Of a DNA stretch of 43,376 bases, positions 21,922 to 30,819 are shown in pieces. The notes beneath the pieces are model-generated. The model had not been told where the DNA came from and searched no databases. It worked only from the letters and a program-made list of their open reading frames with translations. Position numbers and translations under genes: made by a program. Position 1 is the stretch's first letter; each line of letters opens with the position of its first letter. Origin of the DNA: Bacillota bacterium (GTDB lineage Bacteria > Bacillota > Clostridia > Christensenellales > UMGS416); assembly GCA_016281935.1 (NCBI GenBank), contig JAEEJN010000104.1:1-43376 (forward strand), read 5' to 3'.

Positions 21922-23426
21922 TGGGCATCGATTTCATGTATCCTGAGTTTGAAGTGGTCCGGAACGAGGACCGCTGCATTGCATGCCGCGTATGCGAGCG
22001 GCAGTGCTCAAACGAAGTCCATTTCTTCAGCCCCGAACGTGGCCGCATGATGAGCGATGAGACAAAATGCGTCAACTGCCAGCGCTGTGTGTCCCTGTGT
22101 CCCACGAGGGCTCTGAAGATCGTCCGCAGCGACTGCGTCCTGCGCGAGAACGCAAACTGGCGCAACGAGACGATTCGTGAAGTCTACAAACAGGCAGGAT
22201 CCGGCGGCGTTCTCCTGTCTTCCATGGGAAACCCCAATCCCCTGCCCGTCTATTGGGACAGGATCCTCATCAATGCGTCCCAGGTCACGAATCCCCCGAT
22301 CGATCCGCTGAGGGAACCCATGGAAACTCACGTGACACTGGGAAAGAAGCCGGACAGGATCCGCAGGGACGCGGACGGGAAGATCGTTCCCGATCTGCCA
22401 CCGCAGATCAGTCTGTCGATGCCCGTCATGTTCTCCGCCATGAGCTATGGTTCCATTTCCTACAATGCGCACGCGTCTCTGGCCCGGGCCGCGACGAAAC
22501 TGGGCATCGTATACAATACGGGCGAGGGCGGACTTCACGAAGACTTCTACCGTTACGGTCCGAACACCGTCGTGCAGGTCGCGAGCGGCCGCTTTGGCGT
22601 GCACGAGGACTATCTTCAGGCAGGAGCCGCGATCGAGATCAAGATGGGCCAGGGAGCCAAACCGGGCATCGGAGGCCACCTGCCCGGTGCGAAGATCGTG
22701 GGTGACGTTTCCAGAACAAGGATGATCCCCGAAGGTTCGGACGCCATCTCCCCCGCTCCTCATCATGACATCTATTCGATCGAGGACCTGCGCCAGCTCG
22801 TCTATTCCCTCAAGGAAGCGACGCAGTACGAAAAGCCCGTCATCGTCAAAGTCGCCGCGGTACACAACATCGCGGCCATCGCGAGCGGTATCGCGAGAAG
22901 CGGAGCCGACATCATCGCGATCGACGGATTCAGAGGCGGCACAGGTGCAGCGCCTACCCGCATCCGGGACAACGTGGGCATCCCCATCGAACTGGCCCTG
23001 GCCGCCGTCGACCAGCGTCTCCGGGATGAGGGCATTCGCAACAGCGTGTCCCTTGTAGCCGGCGGTTCCATCCGCAGCGCGGCAGACGTTGTCAAAGCAG
23101 TGGCGCTCGGTGCAGACGCCTGTTACATCGCCACTGCAGCCCTTCTGGCCCTGGGCTGCCATCTGTGCAGGACATGTCAGACCGGAAAATGCAACTGGGG
23201 CATTGCAACCCAGAGGCCCGATCTCGTCAGGAGACTCAATCCGGACATCGGAGAAGAGCGTCTCGTGAACCTGATGACCGCCTGGCGGCATGAGATCATG
23301 GAGCTCATGGGCGGGATGGGCATCAACTCCATCGAAGCACTCAGAGGGAATCGTCTCATGCTGCGCGGCGTGGGTCTCAACGAAAAGGAACTGGAGATCC
23401 TCGGGATCTCCCATGCGGGGGAATGA
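21921..23426 (+). CDS. gltB: Glutamate synthase, FMN-binding synthase subunit
   Basis: The 501-residue protein is the synthase core that reductively aminates 2-oxoglutarate to glutamate. An N-terminal extension has two 4Fe-4S motifs (Cys19/22/25/29 and Cys50/53/56/60). The FMN/2-oxoglutarate barrel follows (SAMSYGSIS, GEGGLHEDFYRYG, KMGQGAKPGIGGHLPG, IDGFRGGTGAAP), then the cysteine cluster CHLCRTCQTGKC that in this family binds the 3Fe-4S centre. It resembles the archaeal-type synthase subunit rather than the 1500-residue bacterial protein. The two flanking genes encode the missing glutaminase and electron-transfer parts. Confidence 0.92.
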   Translation: MGIDFMYPEFEVVRNEDRCIACRVCERQCSNEVHFFSPERGRMMSDETKCVNCQRCVSLCPTRALKIVRSDCVLRENANWRNETIREVYKQAGSGGVLLSSMGNPNPLPVYWDRILINASQVTNPPIDPLREPMETHVTLGKKPDRIRRDADGKIVPDLPPQISLSMPVMFSAMSYGSISYNAHASLARAATKLGIVYNTGEGGLHEDFYRYGPNTVVQVASGRFGVHEDYLQAGAAIEIKMGQGAKPGIGGHLPGAKIVGDVSRTRMIPEGSDAISPAPHHDIYSIEDLRQLVYSLKEATQYEKPVIVKVAAVHNIAAIASGIARSGADIIAIDGFRGGTGAAPTRIRDNVGIPIELALAAVDQRLRDEGIRNSVSLVAGGSIRSAADVVKAVALGADACYIATAALLALGCHLCRTCQTGKCNWGIATQRPDLVRRLNPDIGEERLVNLMTAWRHEIMELMGGMGINSIEALRGNRLMLRGVGLNEKELEILGISHAGE

Positions 23427-23430
23427 GCCG

Positions 23431-23871
23431 ATGAAACGTGTCTATGTGAACGAAGAGTGGTGCCTTGCCTGTCATCTTTGCGAATACAACTGCGCCTTCG
23501 CCAATTCCGGGGTGAGCGATATGGTCCTGGCCCTCAAAGGCAAATCCATCTATCCCCGCATCCACGTAGAAGGAGATGAAAGGATCTCCTATGCCGTATC
23601 CTGCAGGCACTGCACGGACCCTGTATGCGTCAGGAGCTGCATCGCCGGTGCGATCTCCAAAGACGGCGGTGTCGTCCGGATCGACAGGGAGCGCTGCGTA
23701 GGGTGTCTTACCTGCGTCCTGGTATGCCCTTACGGTGCGCTGGCTCCCGGCGAGGACGGCGTCATGCAGAAATGCGAGCTGTGCCTGAAGAACGCCTGCG
23801 GAGAACCTGCATGCGTCAAGGGATGTCCCAACCGAGCGATCGTCTATGAGGAACGGGAGGAAGCGCTGTGA
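23431..23871 (+). CDS. Four-cluster ferredoxin-type electron-transfer protein
   Basis: The 146-residue protein has four cysteine groups of the DmsB/HycB iron-sulphur type: Cys11/14/17/21, CRHCTDPVCVRSC, CVGCLTCVLVCP and CELCLKNACGEPACVKGCP. I start at the ATG at 23431, 4 bp after the gltB stop, where the sequence matches the family. It is likely to pass electrons between the FAD oxidoreductase encoded next and the glutamate synthase FMN subunit. Its stop overlaps the next start (GTGA). Confidence 0.87.
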   Translation: MKRVYVNEEWCLACHLCEYNCAFANSGVSDMVLALKGKSIYPRIHVEGDERISYAVSCRHCTDPVCVRSCIAGAISKDGGVVRIDRERCVGCLTCVLVCPYGALAPGEDGVMQKCELCLKNACGEPACVKGCPNRAIVYEEREEAL

Positions 23872-25100
23872 AGAATTATGTCATCGTCGGCAACGGCATC
23901 GCGGCCGCAGGCTGCATCGAAGGGATCCGTTCCCTGGACCGGGAATCTCCGATCACCGTCGTGTCCGAAGAAAAAAGAGACGTTTACTGCCGTCCTCTCA
24001 TCTCCTATTATCTGGAAGGAAAGACCGATCTGACGCGCATGCGCTACCGCAGCGAATCCTTTTACAGAGACATGGGCTGCCGTGTGCTGTACGGACGCAC
24101 AGCCGTATCGGCGGAACCGGAAAAATCCCGGATCGTCCTGGGCGACGGGACGGTACTTCCTTATTCGGATCTGTGCGTCGCCACAGGATCCACCCCTTTC
24201 GTTCCTCCGTTTGAAGGTCTGGAAACAGTCGGCAACGTCTTCTCCTTCATGACGCTGGACGACGCGCTCGCACTGGAAGAGGCACTTTTCCCGGACAGCC
24301 GTGTCCTGATCGTCGGTGCCGGTCTAATCGGTCTGAAGTGCGCGGAAGGGATCCTGGAAAGAGTGAAAAGCGTCACGGTCTGTGACCTCGCGGACCGGAT
24401 CCTGTCCAGCATCCTCGATTCCGAATGTGCGGCGCTCATGCAGAAGCATCTGGAAGCCCACGGAATCCGTTTCCTCCTGAACGACTCCGCAGTCCGATTC
24501 GCAGGCGACACCGCCTGGATGAAAAGCGGCGCCGAAGAGAAATTCGATATCCTCGTGCTCGCAGTAGGTGTCCGGCCGAACGTCTCGATCGTCAGGGACG
24601 CCGGCGGTGAAATCGGACGCGGCATCCGGGTCGATACGGAAATGCACACGTCCATCCCCCACGTCTTTGCTGCCGGCGACTGTACGGAAAGCTTCGACGC
24701 TTCATCCGGACAGAACAGGGTGATGGCCATCCTCCCCAACGCCTATATGCAGGGACATGCTGCCGGCGTAAACATGGCCGGCGGATCCGAACGCCTCGAC
24801 AGCATGATACCCATGAACTCCATCGGATTCTTCGGACTGCACGCCATGACTGCCGGGAGCTACGAAGGAGAAACCGAAGAAGAGAAAACCGACGGTTCCA
24901 TTCACAGGCTGTTCGTAAAGGACGGATACCTGAAGGGCTTCATCCTTATCGGATGCAGCGACCGTGCAGGCATTTACACTTCCCTCATCCGCGACAGGAT
25001 CCCTCTCGAGTCCCTGGACTTCGAAATGCTGAAAAAAGCCGCAACGACCGCAGCATTTCCCGCGGACATACGTAGAAAAAAGTTTGGAGGCATTGTATAA
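23868..25100 (+). CDS. FAD-dependent NAD(P)H oxidoreductase of the glutamate synthase complex
   Basis: The 410-residue protein has an N-terminal FAD dinucleotide fold (VIVGNGIAAAG), a central NAD(P) fold (VLIVGAGLIGLKCAEG near 148) and the FAD-binding VFAAGDC motif. It resembles the pyridine nucleotide-disulphide oxidoreductases of the nitrite reductase and rubredoxin reductase group and lacks the redox-active CxxxxC pair. Position suggests that it takes the place of the usual GltD small subunit. The start is GTG at 23868, preceded by GGGAGG and overlapping the previous stop. Confidence 0.85.
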   Translation: MKNYVIVGNGIAAAGCIEGIRSLDRESPITVVSEEKRDVYCRPLISYYLEGKTDLTRMRYRSESFYRDMGCRVLYGRTAVSAEPEKSRIVLGDGTVLPYSDLCVATGSTPFVPPFEGLETVGNVFSFMTLDDALALEEALFPDSRVLIVGAGLIGLKCAEGILERVKSVTVCDLADRILSSILDSECAALMQKHLEAHGIRFLLNDSAVRFAGDTAWMKSGAEEKFDILVLAVGVRPNVSIVRDAGGEIGRGIRVDTEMHTSIPHVFAAGDCTESFDASSGQNRVMAILPNAYMQGHAAGVNMAGGSERLDSMIPMNSIGFFGLHAMTAGSYEGETEEEKTDGSIHRLFVKDGYLKGFILIGCSDRAGIYTSLIRDRIPLESLDFEMLKKAATTAAFPADIRRKKFGGIV

Positions 25101-25101
25101 T

Positions 25102-25836
25102 ATGGTATCCGACAGGATTTACATCAACGCGGAAGATATGGATCACCGATCCCTGAACAAGGCGATACGGGCCTCAACCGGTCCCTGCACCGTGGAAGGC
25201 TGCTGCGGACAACGTTTTCTCGCTTCCGGAATGTCCGGCAGGGACATCATCTTCAGGGGCATCCCGGGCAATGCGCTGGGAGCCTATCTGAACGGCGGCA
25301 CGCTAACTGTCGAAGGCAATGCGCAGGATGCGGTCGGCGACACGATGAACGACGGTACGATCGTCATTCGAGGAAACATCGGTGACGCCGCAGGATATGC
25401 CATGCGAGGCGGGAAGATCTATGTCCGCGGAAGTGCGGGCTACCGCGCCGGGATCCACATGAAGGCCTACAGGGACAAGGTGCCCCTCATGGTGATCGGC
25501 GGAAAAGCGGGGAGCTTCCTCGGCGAATACCAGGCCGGCGGACTGATCGTCGTTCTCAATCTTGACCGGCCGGATGAGAAGTGCGTAGGCTATTTCCCCT
25601 GCACAGGGATGCACGGAGGCAGAATGTTCCTGCGCTCCGACTGCAGAGACGTGGTCTTCCCCCCGCAGGTCACGGCACGCCCGGCCCGGGAGGATGAACT
25701 GCAGGAACTCCGTTCCATGCTTGAAGAATACTGTACGCTGTTCGACCTGGATTCCGATACCGTCCTGTCGTCTCCCTTCACCGTCGTGACGCCCGACAGC
25801 AGCAATCCGTACAGACAGATGTACGTACCCAATTAG
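25102..25836 (+). CDS. Glutamate synthase GXGXG-domain subunit
   Basis: The product, about 244 residues, consists of the right-handed beta-helix (GXGXG) domain found at the C-terminus of large glutamate synthases, with repeated turns such as GNAQDAVGDTMNDG, GNIGDAAGYAMRGG and GSAGYRAG. It is structural and probably completes the split enzyme. I choose the ATG at 25102 just after the upstream stop; GGAGG lies 11 bp before it. An in-frame start at 25084 would overlap the previous gene and the ribosome site. It ends in TAG. Confidence 0.87.
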   Translation: MVSDRIYINAEDMDHRSLNKAIRASTGPCTVEGCCGQRFLASGMSGRDIIFRGIPGNALGAYLNGGTLTVEGNAQDAVGDTMNDGTIVIRGNIGDAAGYAMRGGKIYVRGSAGYRAGIHMKAYRDKVPLMVIGGKAGSFLGEYQAGGLIVVLNLDRPDEKCVGYFPCTGMHGGRMFLRSDCRDVVFPPQVTARPAREDELQELRSMLEEYCTLFDLDSDTVLSSPFTVVTPDSSNPYRQMYVPN

Positions 25837-25848
25837 GAGGATCAGAAT

Positions 25849-27060
25849 ATGAAGTATTCCAGGGATGATGTCATCCAGTACGCACAGGAAGAAGACGTGA
25901 AGTTCATCCGTCTTGCCTTCTGCGACGTATTCGGGACACAGAAGAACGTCGCGATCATGCCGGACGAACTGCCCAGAGCCTTTGAGCACGGCATCGCGTT
26001 CGACGCTTCCGCGATCGCGGGATTCGGTGACGAAATGCACAGCGATCTTCTCCTTCATCCCGAAGCGGATACTCTGGTGCCCCTGCCTTGGCGTCCTGAG
26101 CACGGACGCGTGGTCCAGATGCTGTCGGAGATCACCCATCCGGACGGAACGCCTTTTGCCTGCGACACGCGCAGTCTGCTGAAAAAGGCGGTCATGGACG
26201 CAGAGAAGAAAGGCATCCGGTTCACTTTCGGAACGGAACAGGAATTCTATCTTTTTCTTCTGGATGAGAACGGCAAACCGACCCGCATCCCCTGCGATGA
26301 TGCCGGTTATATGGACATCGCACCCGAGGACCATTGTGAGAACGTGCGGCGCGAAGTCTGTCTGACCCTGGAGCAGATGGGCATCTATCCCGAAAGCTCA
26401 CACCACGAAGAGGGCCCCGGTCAGAACGAGATCGATTTCCGCTACGCGGACGCTCTGGTTGCAGCCGATGACGCCATGACTTTCCAGCGCGTCGTTAAAA
26501 CGGTCGCATACAGGAACGGGCTCGCCGCTGATTTCACTCCCAAGCCGCTGGGTGACGCTCCCGGAAACGGTTTCCATATCAACATGTCCCTTCGTCCTTT
26601 CGGAGACGGAGCTGTTTTCTCCCATATGATCGCGGGCATCCTTCGCCATGCCTCTGCCATGACCGCATTCCTGAATCCCCTGGATGATTCCTACAGACGG
26701 CTGGGAAGCCATAAGGCTCCCCGCTGGGTCTCCTGGTCCGCCGAGAACCGTTCACAGCTCGTGCGGATCCCGGCTGCATCCGGAGAATACCGCCGTGCCG
26801 AACTCAGATCCCCGGATCCGTCCGCAAATCCCTATCTGGCTTTTGCGCTTATGATCTATGCGGGTCTGGACGGGATCACAAACCGCATCCCCCTATGCGA
26901 ACCATCCGACATCAACCTGTATGCAGCCGGCGAAGCCGTCCTGGCACGTTTCGAAAAGCTTCCGGCAACCCTTCAGGAGGCGCGTGCTGCGGCAGCCTCC
27001 AGCGAATTCATCCGTTCTCACATTCCTTCCGAGATACTGGATATTTACTGCGGACGGTAA
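25849..27060 (+). CDS. glnA: Short GlnA-like protein, possibly a glutamine sensor rather than an enzyme
   Basis: The 403-residue protein aligns along its length with type I glutamine synthetase (about 444). Metal ligands appear kept (Glu130, Glu132, Glu187, Glu194, His243, Glu318), as do Arg301, Arg306 and Arg320. Several active-site features differ: the flap Glu (PGYEAP in GlnA) is Lys289 in SHKAP, the glutamate-loop Asn is Pro238, FDGSS is FDASA, and the feedback-related Arg62 segment and the final 25 or so residues are missing. These comparisons are from memory. AGGAGG precedes the ATG, and the ANTAR gene follows after 21 bp. It could be a weak or specialised ligase, or a non-catalytic sensor. 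Confidence 0.82.
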   Translation: MKYSRDDVIQYAQEEDVKFIRLAFCDVFGTQKNVAIMPDELPRAFEHGIAFDASAIAGFGDEMHSDLLLHPEADTLVPLPWRPEHGRVVQMLSEITHPDGTPFACDTRSLLKKAVMDAEKKGIRFTFGTEQEFYLFLLDENGKPTRIPCDDAGYMDIAPEDHCENVRREVCLTLEQMGIYPESSHHEEGPGQNEIDFRYADALVAADDAMTFQRVVKTVAYRNGLAADFTPKPLGDAPGNGFHINMSLRPFGDGAVFSHMIAGILRHASAMTAFLNPLDDSYRRLGSHKAPRWVSWSAENRSQLVRIPAASGEYRRAELRSPDPSANPYLAFALMIYAGLDGITNRIPLCEPSDINLYAAGEAVLARFEKLPATLQEARAAAASSEFIRSHIPSEILDIYCGR

Positions 27061-27081
27061 AACCTGCAGAGAAGGATCCTT

Positions 27082-27666
27082 ATGAGCCTGAAAGAGCGAA
27101 TCTACAGCGTACTCATCGTCTCCGCTGCGGAAAAACTGAATAGCGCTCTCTCATCTCTTTTGGGAGGCCCCCGCTTCCAGCCTGTGAAAACCGTTTCCGG
27201 CATAGGAGCGGCAGAGAGGGCATGGAACGAACGAAGCTATGACTTCGTCATCGTCAACTCTCCTCTGCCTGATGACGCGGGCATCCGCTTCGCCATCGAC
27301 ACCGCCGGGGCGGAAGGAGCTGTCGTGCTGCTCCTCGTACGCACGGAAGTCCATGATGAGGTCCGGGAAAGAGTCACGCCCCACGGAGTGTTCACGCTTG
27401 CAAAGCCGCTGTCCCTTCCCCTGGTCTCTCTCGCTCTGGACTGGATGGAGAGCGCAAGGGAAAGCATGCGCAAATCCCAGAAGAAAACTCTTTCCTTTGA
27501 GGAAAAAATGGAAGAGATCCGGGTCGTCAACCGGGCGAAGTGGCTCCTCATCTCCGAACTGAAGATGGACGAGCCTCAGGCTCACCGCTACATCGAGAAA
27601 ACAGCGATGGACCGCTGCATCTCACGAAAGGAAGTCGCTGAAGAGGTCATAAGGATATACAGCTGA
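27082..27666 (+). CDS. ANTAR-domain antitermination regulator with a degenerate receiver
   Basis: The 194-residue protein has a receiver-like domain (about 5-122), a linker, and an ANTAR RNA-binding domain (about 139-193: KMEEIRVVNRAKWLLI, then MDEPQAHRYIEKTAM and the final helix). At the usual phosphoacceptor site the residue is Asn59 (FVIVNSPLP), and the acidic pair near residue 14 is Ser-Ala, while Lys108 (AKP) is kept. It therefore resembles AmiR, whose pseudo-receiver answers to a partner rather than to phosphorylation. It is the last gene of the glt unit. Likely targets are the hexaloop hairpins in the glt and glnN leaders, which would make its own synthesis self-reinforcing. Confidence 0.88.
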   Translation: MSLKERIYSVLIVSAAEKLNSALSSLLGGPRFQPVKTVSGIGAAERAWNERSYDFVIVNSPLPDDAGIRFAIDTAGAEGAVVLLLVRTEVHDEVRERVTPHGVFTLAKPLSLPLVSLALDWMESARESMRKSQKKTLSFEEKMEEIRVVNRAKWLLISELKMDEPQAHRYIEKTAMDRCISRKEVAEEVIRIYS

Positions 27667-27702
27667 AAACGCGCTTATCCGGTACTCTTTAATCAATCCC
27701 AC

Positions 27703-27735
27703 AGAAAAAGCAGCCCGAAACGGGCTGTTTTCTTT
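27703..27735 (+). terminator. Terminator of the glt unit
   Basis: A GC-rich stem CAGCCCG/CGGGCTG (27711-27717 and 27721-27727) with an AAA loop, flanked by A-rich bases upstream and TTTTCTTT downstream, lies about 45 bp after the ANTAR gene. Confidence 0.85.
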
Positions 27736-27859
27736 CACCCGTGTCCACATTGTGTTTTCCGCGGCAGGAAGATATGGCAAATACGAAACAGATGTGGTAT
27801 TGTATGTCGTGAAAACAGTTTTTGAGAGAGCTGCGGCTCGATAAGGAAAGAAGGATTCT

Positions 27860-29206
27860 ATGGCACGCATGGATTCGGACATGACCACAGGGAACATTTG
27901 GCTGCATATGATACGTTTCTCGGTCCCGACGGCGCTCGGACTGCTGTTCCAGCAGCTGTACAACACCGTGGACACCCTGGTCGTCGGCCAGTTCGTCGGA
28001 AAACAGGCTCAGGCCGCCGTAGGATCCACGGGCCCCATCATCAACACGATCGTGGGCTTCTGCGCGGGTCTTGCCGTCGGTTCATCCGTCGTGATCTCCC
28101 AGCGCTACGGCGCGCATGACGACGAAGGGCTCAGCAAAGCGGTGCATACGACCGTCGCGCTCACGTTCATCCTGAGTCTCATCGCGACCGGCATCGGACA
28201 GCTCATCATCATGCCCATGCTGCGCTTCATGAAGACGCCGGACGACGTGATCGGAGATTCGGCGCGGTATCTTTCCATCTATTTCGCAGGGGTCACGGGG
28301 ATCCTGTTCTACAATCTGGGCAGCGGCATCCTCCGCGCGGTGGGCGATTCGAAACGTCCTCTCTTCTTCCTCATCGCTTCGGCCCTTCTCAACACGGGTC
28401 TGGACCTTCTGTTCGTTCTCGGCTTCGGCATGCAGGTGGAAGGAGTCGCCCTGGCAACCGTCCTCGCGCAGGTCGTGTCCGCCGTGCTCATCCTCATCAC
28501 CCTGACCCTGGAGAAAGGCAACTACGGCATCCGGTGGCGCAGGCTCCGCATCGACCGGGATTCACTGCGCCAGATCCTGCGTCTGGGACTCCCCAGCAGC
28601 GTACAGTCCGCCATCACATCGTTCTCCAACGTTTTCGTGCAGTCCTATATCAACCAGTTCGGATCCGCCTGCATGGCCGGGTACGGCGTATACGGCAAGA
28701 TCGACGCCTTCGCCCTCATCCCCGTACAGAGCATCTCCATGTCCTCGACCACTTTCGTCAGTCAGAACTGGGGCGGCAGAAAACTCTCGCGCGCCCGGGA
28801 GGGCGTGCGTAACTCGATTCTCATGAGCCTCATCGCGACGGCCGCGCTGGGTTTCCTGGTCTTCGCGCTGGCCGAACCGCTCATGAAGATCTTCTCCCCC
28901 GAACCGGACGTCATCGAATACGGCGTCCGCTTCATCCGCATCATCACGCCTTTCTACATCGCCATCTGCTTCAACCAGATCTATGCCGGTGCCCTGAGAG
29001 GCATCGGGGACGCGACCATGCCCACGGTCATCATGCTGATCTCCTTCGTGGGCTTCCGTCAGGTCTATCTGGCCGTATCCAAGCTTCTGGGCGCCGGTTT
29101 CGTCGCGGTGGCCCTCGCCTACCCCGTCGGATGGATCCTGTGCTCCACCCTGCTGATCATCCGCTATTCCAGATCTGCGATCGTGCGGGCAGACGGCGGC
29201 AGATAA
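27860..29206 (+). CDS. MATE-family multidrug/Na+ antiporter
   Basis: The 448-residue protein has the 12-helix profile of MATE exporters (MatE type), in two similar halves starting at about residues 10 and 235. PTALGLLFQQLYNTVDTLVVG is the typical first helix, and the second half repeats the pattern with INQFGSACMAGYGV. Substrate unknown. AAGGAAAGAAGGA lies upstream of the ATG. It is monocistronic, between a terminator of the glt unit and a two-way terminator at 29227, so a link with nitrogen metabolism is not indicated. Confidence 0.88.
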   Translation: MARMDSDMTTGNIWLHMIRFSVPTALGLLFQQLYNTVDTLVVGQFVGKQAQAAVGSTGPIINTIVGFCAGLAVGSSVVISQRYGAHDDEGLSKAVHTTVALTFILSLIATGIGQLIIMPMLRFMKTPDDVIGDSARYLSIYFAGVTGILFYNLGSGILRAVGDSKRPLFFLIASALLNTGLDLLFVLGFGMQVEGVALATVLAQVVSAVLILITLTLEKGNYGIRWRRLRIDRDSLRQILRLGLPSSVQSAITSFSNVFVQSYINQFGSACMAGYGVYGKIDAFALIPVQSISMSSTTFVSQNWGGRKLSRAREGVRNSILMSLIATAALGFLVFALAEPLMKIFSPEPDVIEYGVRFIRIITPFYIAICFNQIYAGALRGIGDATMPTVIMLISFVGFRQVYLAVSKLLGAGFVAVALAYPVGWILCSTLLIIRYSRSAIVRADGGR

Positions 29207-29223
29207 CGTTCACGCCGATCAAG

Positions 29224-29261
29224 AAAAGCCGGAACGGCCACGAGACCGTTCCGGCTGTTTT
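29224..29261. terminator. Two-way terminator between the MATE and transporter genes
   Basis: A perfect 11-bp stem (29227-29237 and 29246-29256) with an 8-nt loop has AAAA on its left and GTTTTT on its right, so it can end transcription from both convergent genes. Confidence 0.85.
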
Positions 29262-29291
29262 TATGAGGTCAGGCCCCCAACGGGGCCCTGA

Positions 29292-30767
29292 TCACGGGAT
29301 GAGTATGCACCCCGCTGCGGACTGGACCGCTTCCACCGCCTTGGATACCGCTTCCGGATCCATGGATACGATGAACTTGGCCAGGATGGAGAGCATGAGG
29401 CTCGCCAGAAGCAGGATGATCGCACCGCCCAGACGGGAGGAGATCTGCGCGAAAGGCATGAGTTCCATCCGGTTCGCGGCAGAGAGCACAGCCACGTCTC
29501 CCGTGCCGCCCATGTTGGACATGCACAGACCCGCGGTGATGCCGGACTCGAACGGATAGAAACCGACGAGTTTTCCGATGAGAGCCGCGCCTGTGAACGC
29601 GCCGATGCAGGTCGCCATGCAGAGAAGGAGATACGTCAGGCTGAAGCTCCGGATGACGGTCCCGATCTCCAGATAGCACACGCCAATGCCCAAAAGCAGC
29701 ACGTTGGTAAGGTTCTTCATGATGAACTGGAACCACTGATAGCAGGCGATCTCGATCCTCTCGGGGATGATGTTCGTGATCTTGCAGATCGCGACGGTGA
29801 TGATCATCCAGGCGTAGGCGTGGATCGTGATGCCCGTATTCAAAGCGTTCCATGCACCCTGCAGGATATAGCCGAAGGCGAAGAACCCACCGGACACGAG
29901 CAGGCCGATTCCCAGATTCGGGAGGCTGATCGCATCGCGTTTGGCCTGGATCTCGGGGCTGATCTCCAGTTCCTTGGGGTCTATGCTCCCCGCCTGCATG
30001 AGCGCACCCTGGCCGTTCCACTTCTTGCTGGAGATGATCTTGACGAGTACGCCCGCGAGGACGATCGAGATGGCGTTGCCGATGGCAACAGCCGGCGTCA
30101 TGACGGACAGGGCTTCCGCGGCGCTCATGGAGCCGCTGCTTTCAAAGATCTTGGACAGGGGGGATGCGCCGGCGCCCATGCCGCCGCCCATAATGGGCAG
30201 AGCGATCAGGAGCAGCGCGTTCATGATGGGATAGCCCATGATGGCCGCGACGCCGATGCAGAGGCCGAAAGCCAGGATCAGGCCGCCGAAGATGGCCGGG
30301 AAATAACGGGCGGCCGCCTTGATCAGGAGCTTGCGGTTCATGCCCAGGATGGAGCCCGTGATCAGTGCGGCGATGTACCAGTCGAGAAAGCCGCCGGTCG
30401 TCTTGAAGAACGTGCCGATGTTCCCCACAAGGTCGAGGTTGCCGAAGGGGAGCTGCATGTTGTAGACAGTGTTTCCGTCGACGGTCGACGCGGCGGGGAT
30501 CAGATTGAAATAGACGAGAAGTGCGGAACCGAAGATCACGACGATCGCGCCGCCTCCCAGATAATCCTTCACGATGGGGGTATGATCGCCGATCCAGGCA
30601 AGGATGTCACCCACGACGATCATGAACACGAAGCAGCCGGCCATGCCTTTGGGCAGGACGCCGAGGTATGTCGCCGCAAGGACGACGACTGTGATAATCA
30701 GGAAAATCGGCCAGGGAAGATGAAAGAAGGTCAAGGGTTTTCTGGCCTGTGTCTTCTCAGTGCTCAT
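29292..30767 (-). CDS. 2-hydroxycarboxylate transporter (malate/citrate family)
   Basis: The 491-residue membrane protein belongs to the 2HCT family (CitS, MaeN, CimH, MleP). Two glycine-rich re-entrant motifs mark its two halves: GGGMGAGASP near 215 and NMGGTGDVAV near 430. These proteins take up malate or citrate with Na+ or H+, or exchange malate for lactate. The malic enzyme gene lies 52 bp upstream on the same strand, so malate is the likely substrate. GAGGA precedes the ATG. Confidence 0.9.
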   Translation of the reverse strand: MSTEKTQARKPLTFFHLPWPIFLIITVVVLAATYLGVLPKGMAGCFVFMIVVGDILAWIGDHTPIVKDYLGGGAIVVIFGSALLVYFNLIPAASTVDGNTVYNMQLPFGNLDLVGNIGTFFKTTGGFLDWYIAALITGSILGMNRKLLIKAAARYFPAIFGGLILAFGLCIGVAAIMGYPIMNALLLIALPIMGGGMGAGASPLSKIFESSGSMSAAEALSVMTPAVAIGNAISIVLAGVLVKIISSKKWNGQGALMQAGSIDPKELEISPEIQAKRDAISLPNLGIGLLVSGGFFAFGYILQGAWNALNTGITIHAYAWMIITVAICKITNIIPERIEIACYQWFQFIMKNLTNVLLLGIGVCYLEIGTVIRSFSLTYLLLCMATCIGAFTGAALIGKLVGFYPFESGITAGLCMSNMGGTGDVAVLSAANRMELMPFAQISSRLGGAIILLLASLMLSILAKFIVSMDPEAVSKAVEAVQSAAGCILIP

Positions 30768-30819
30768 ACTAGGATCCTCTTTTCTTGATCGTTAAGACAT
30801 TCGGACAGGGTTGTTGCCG

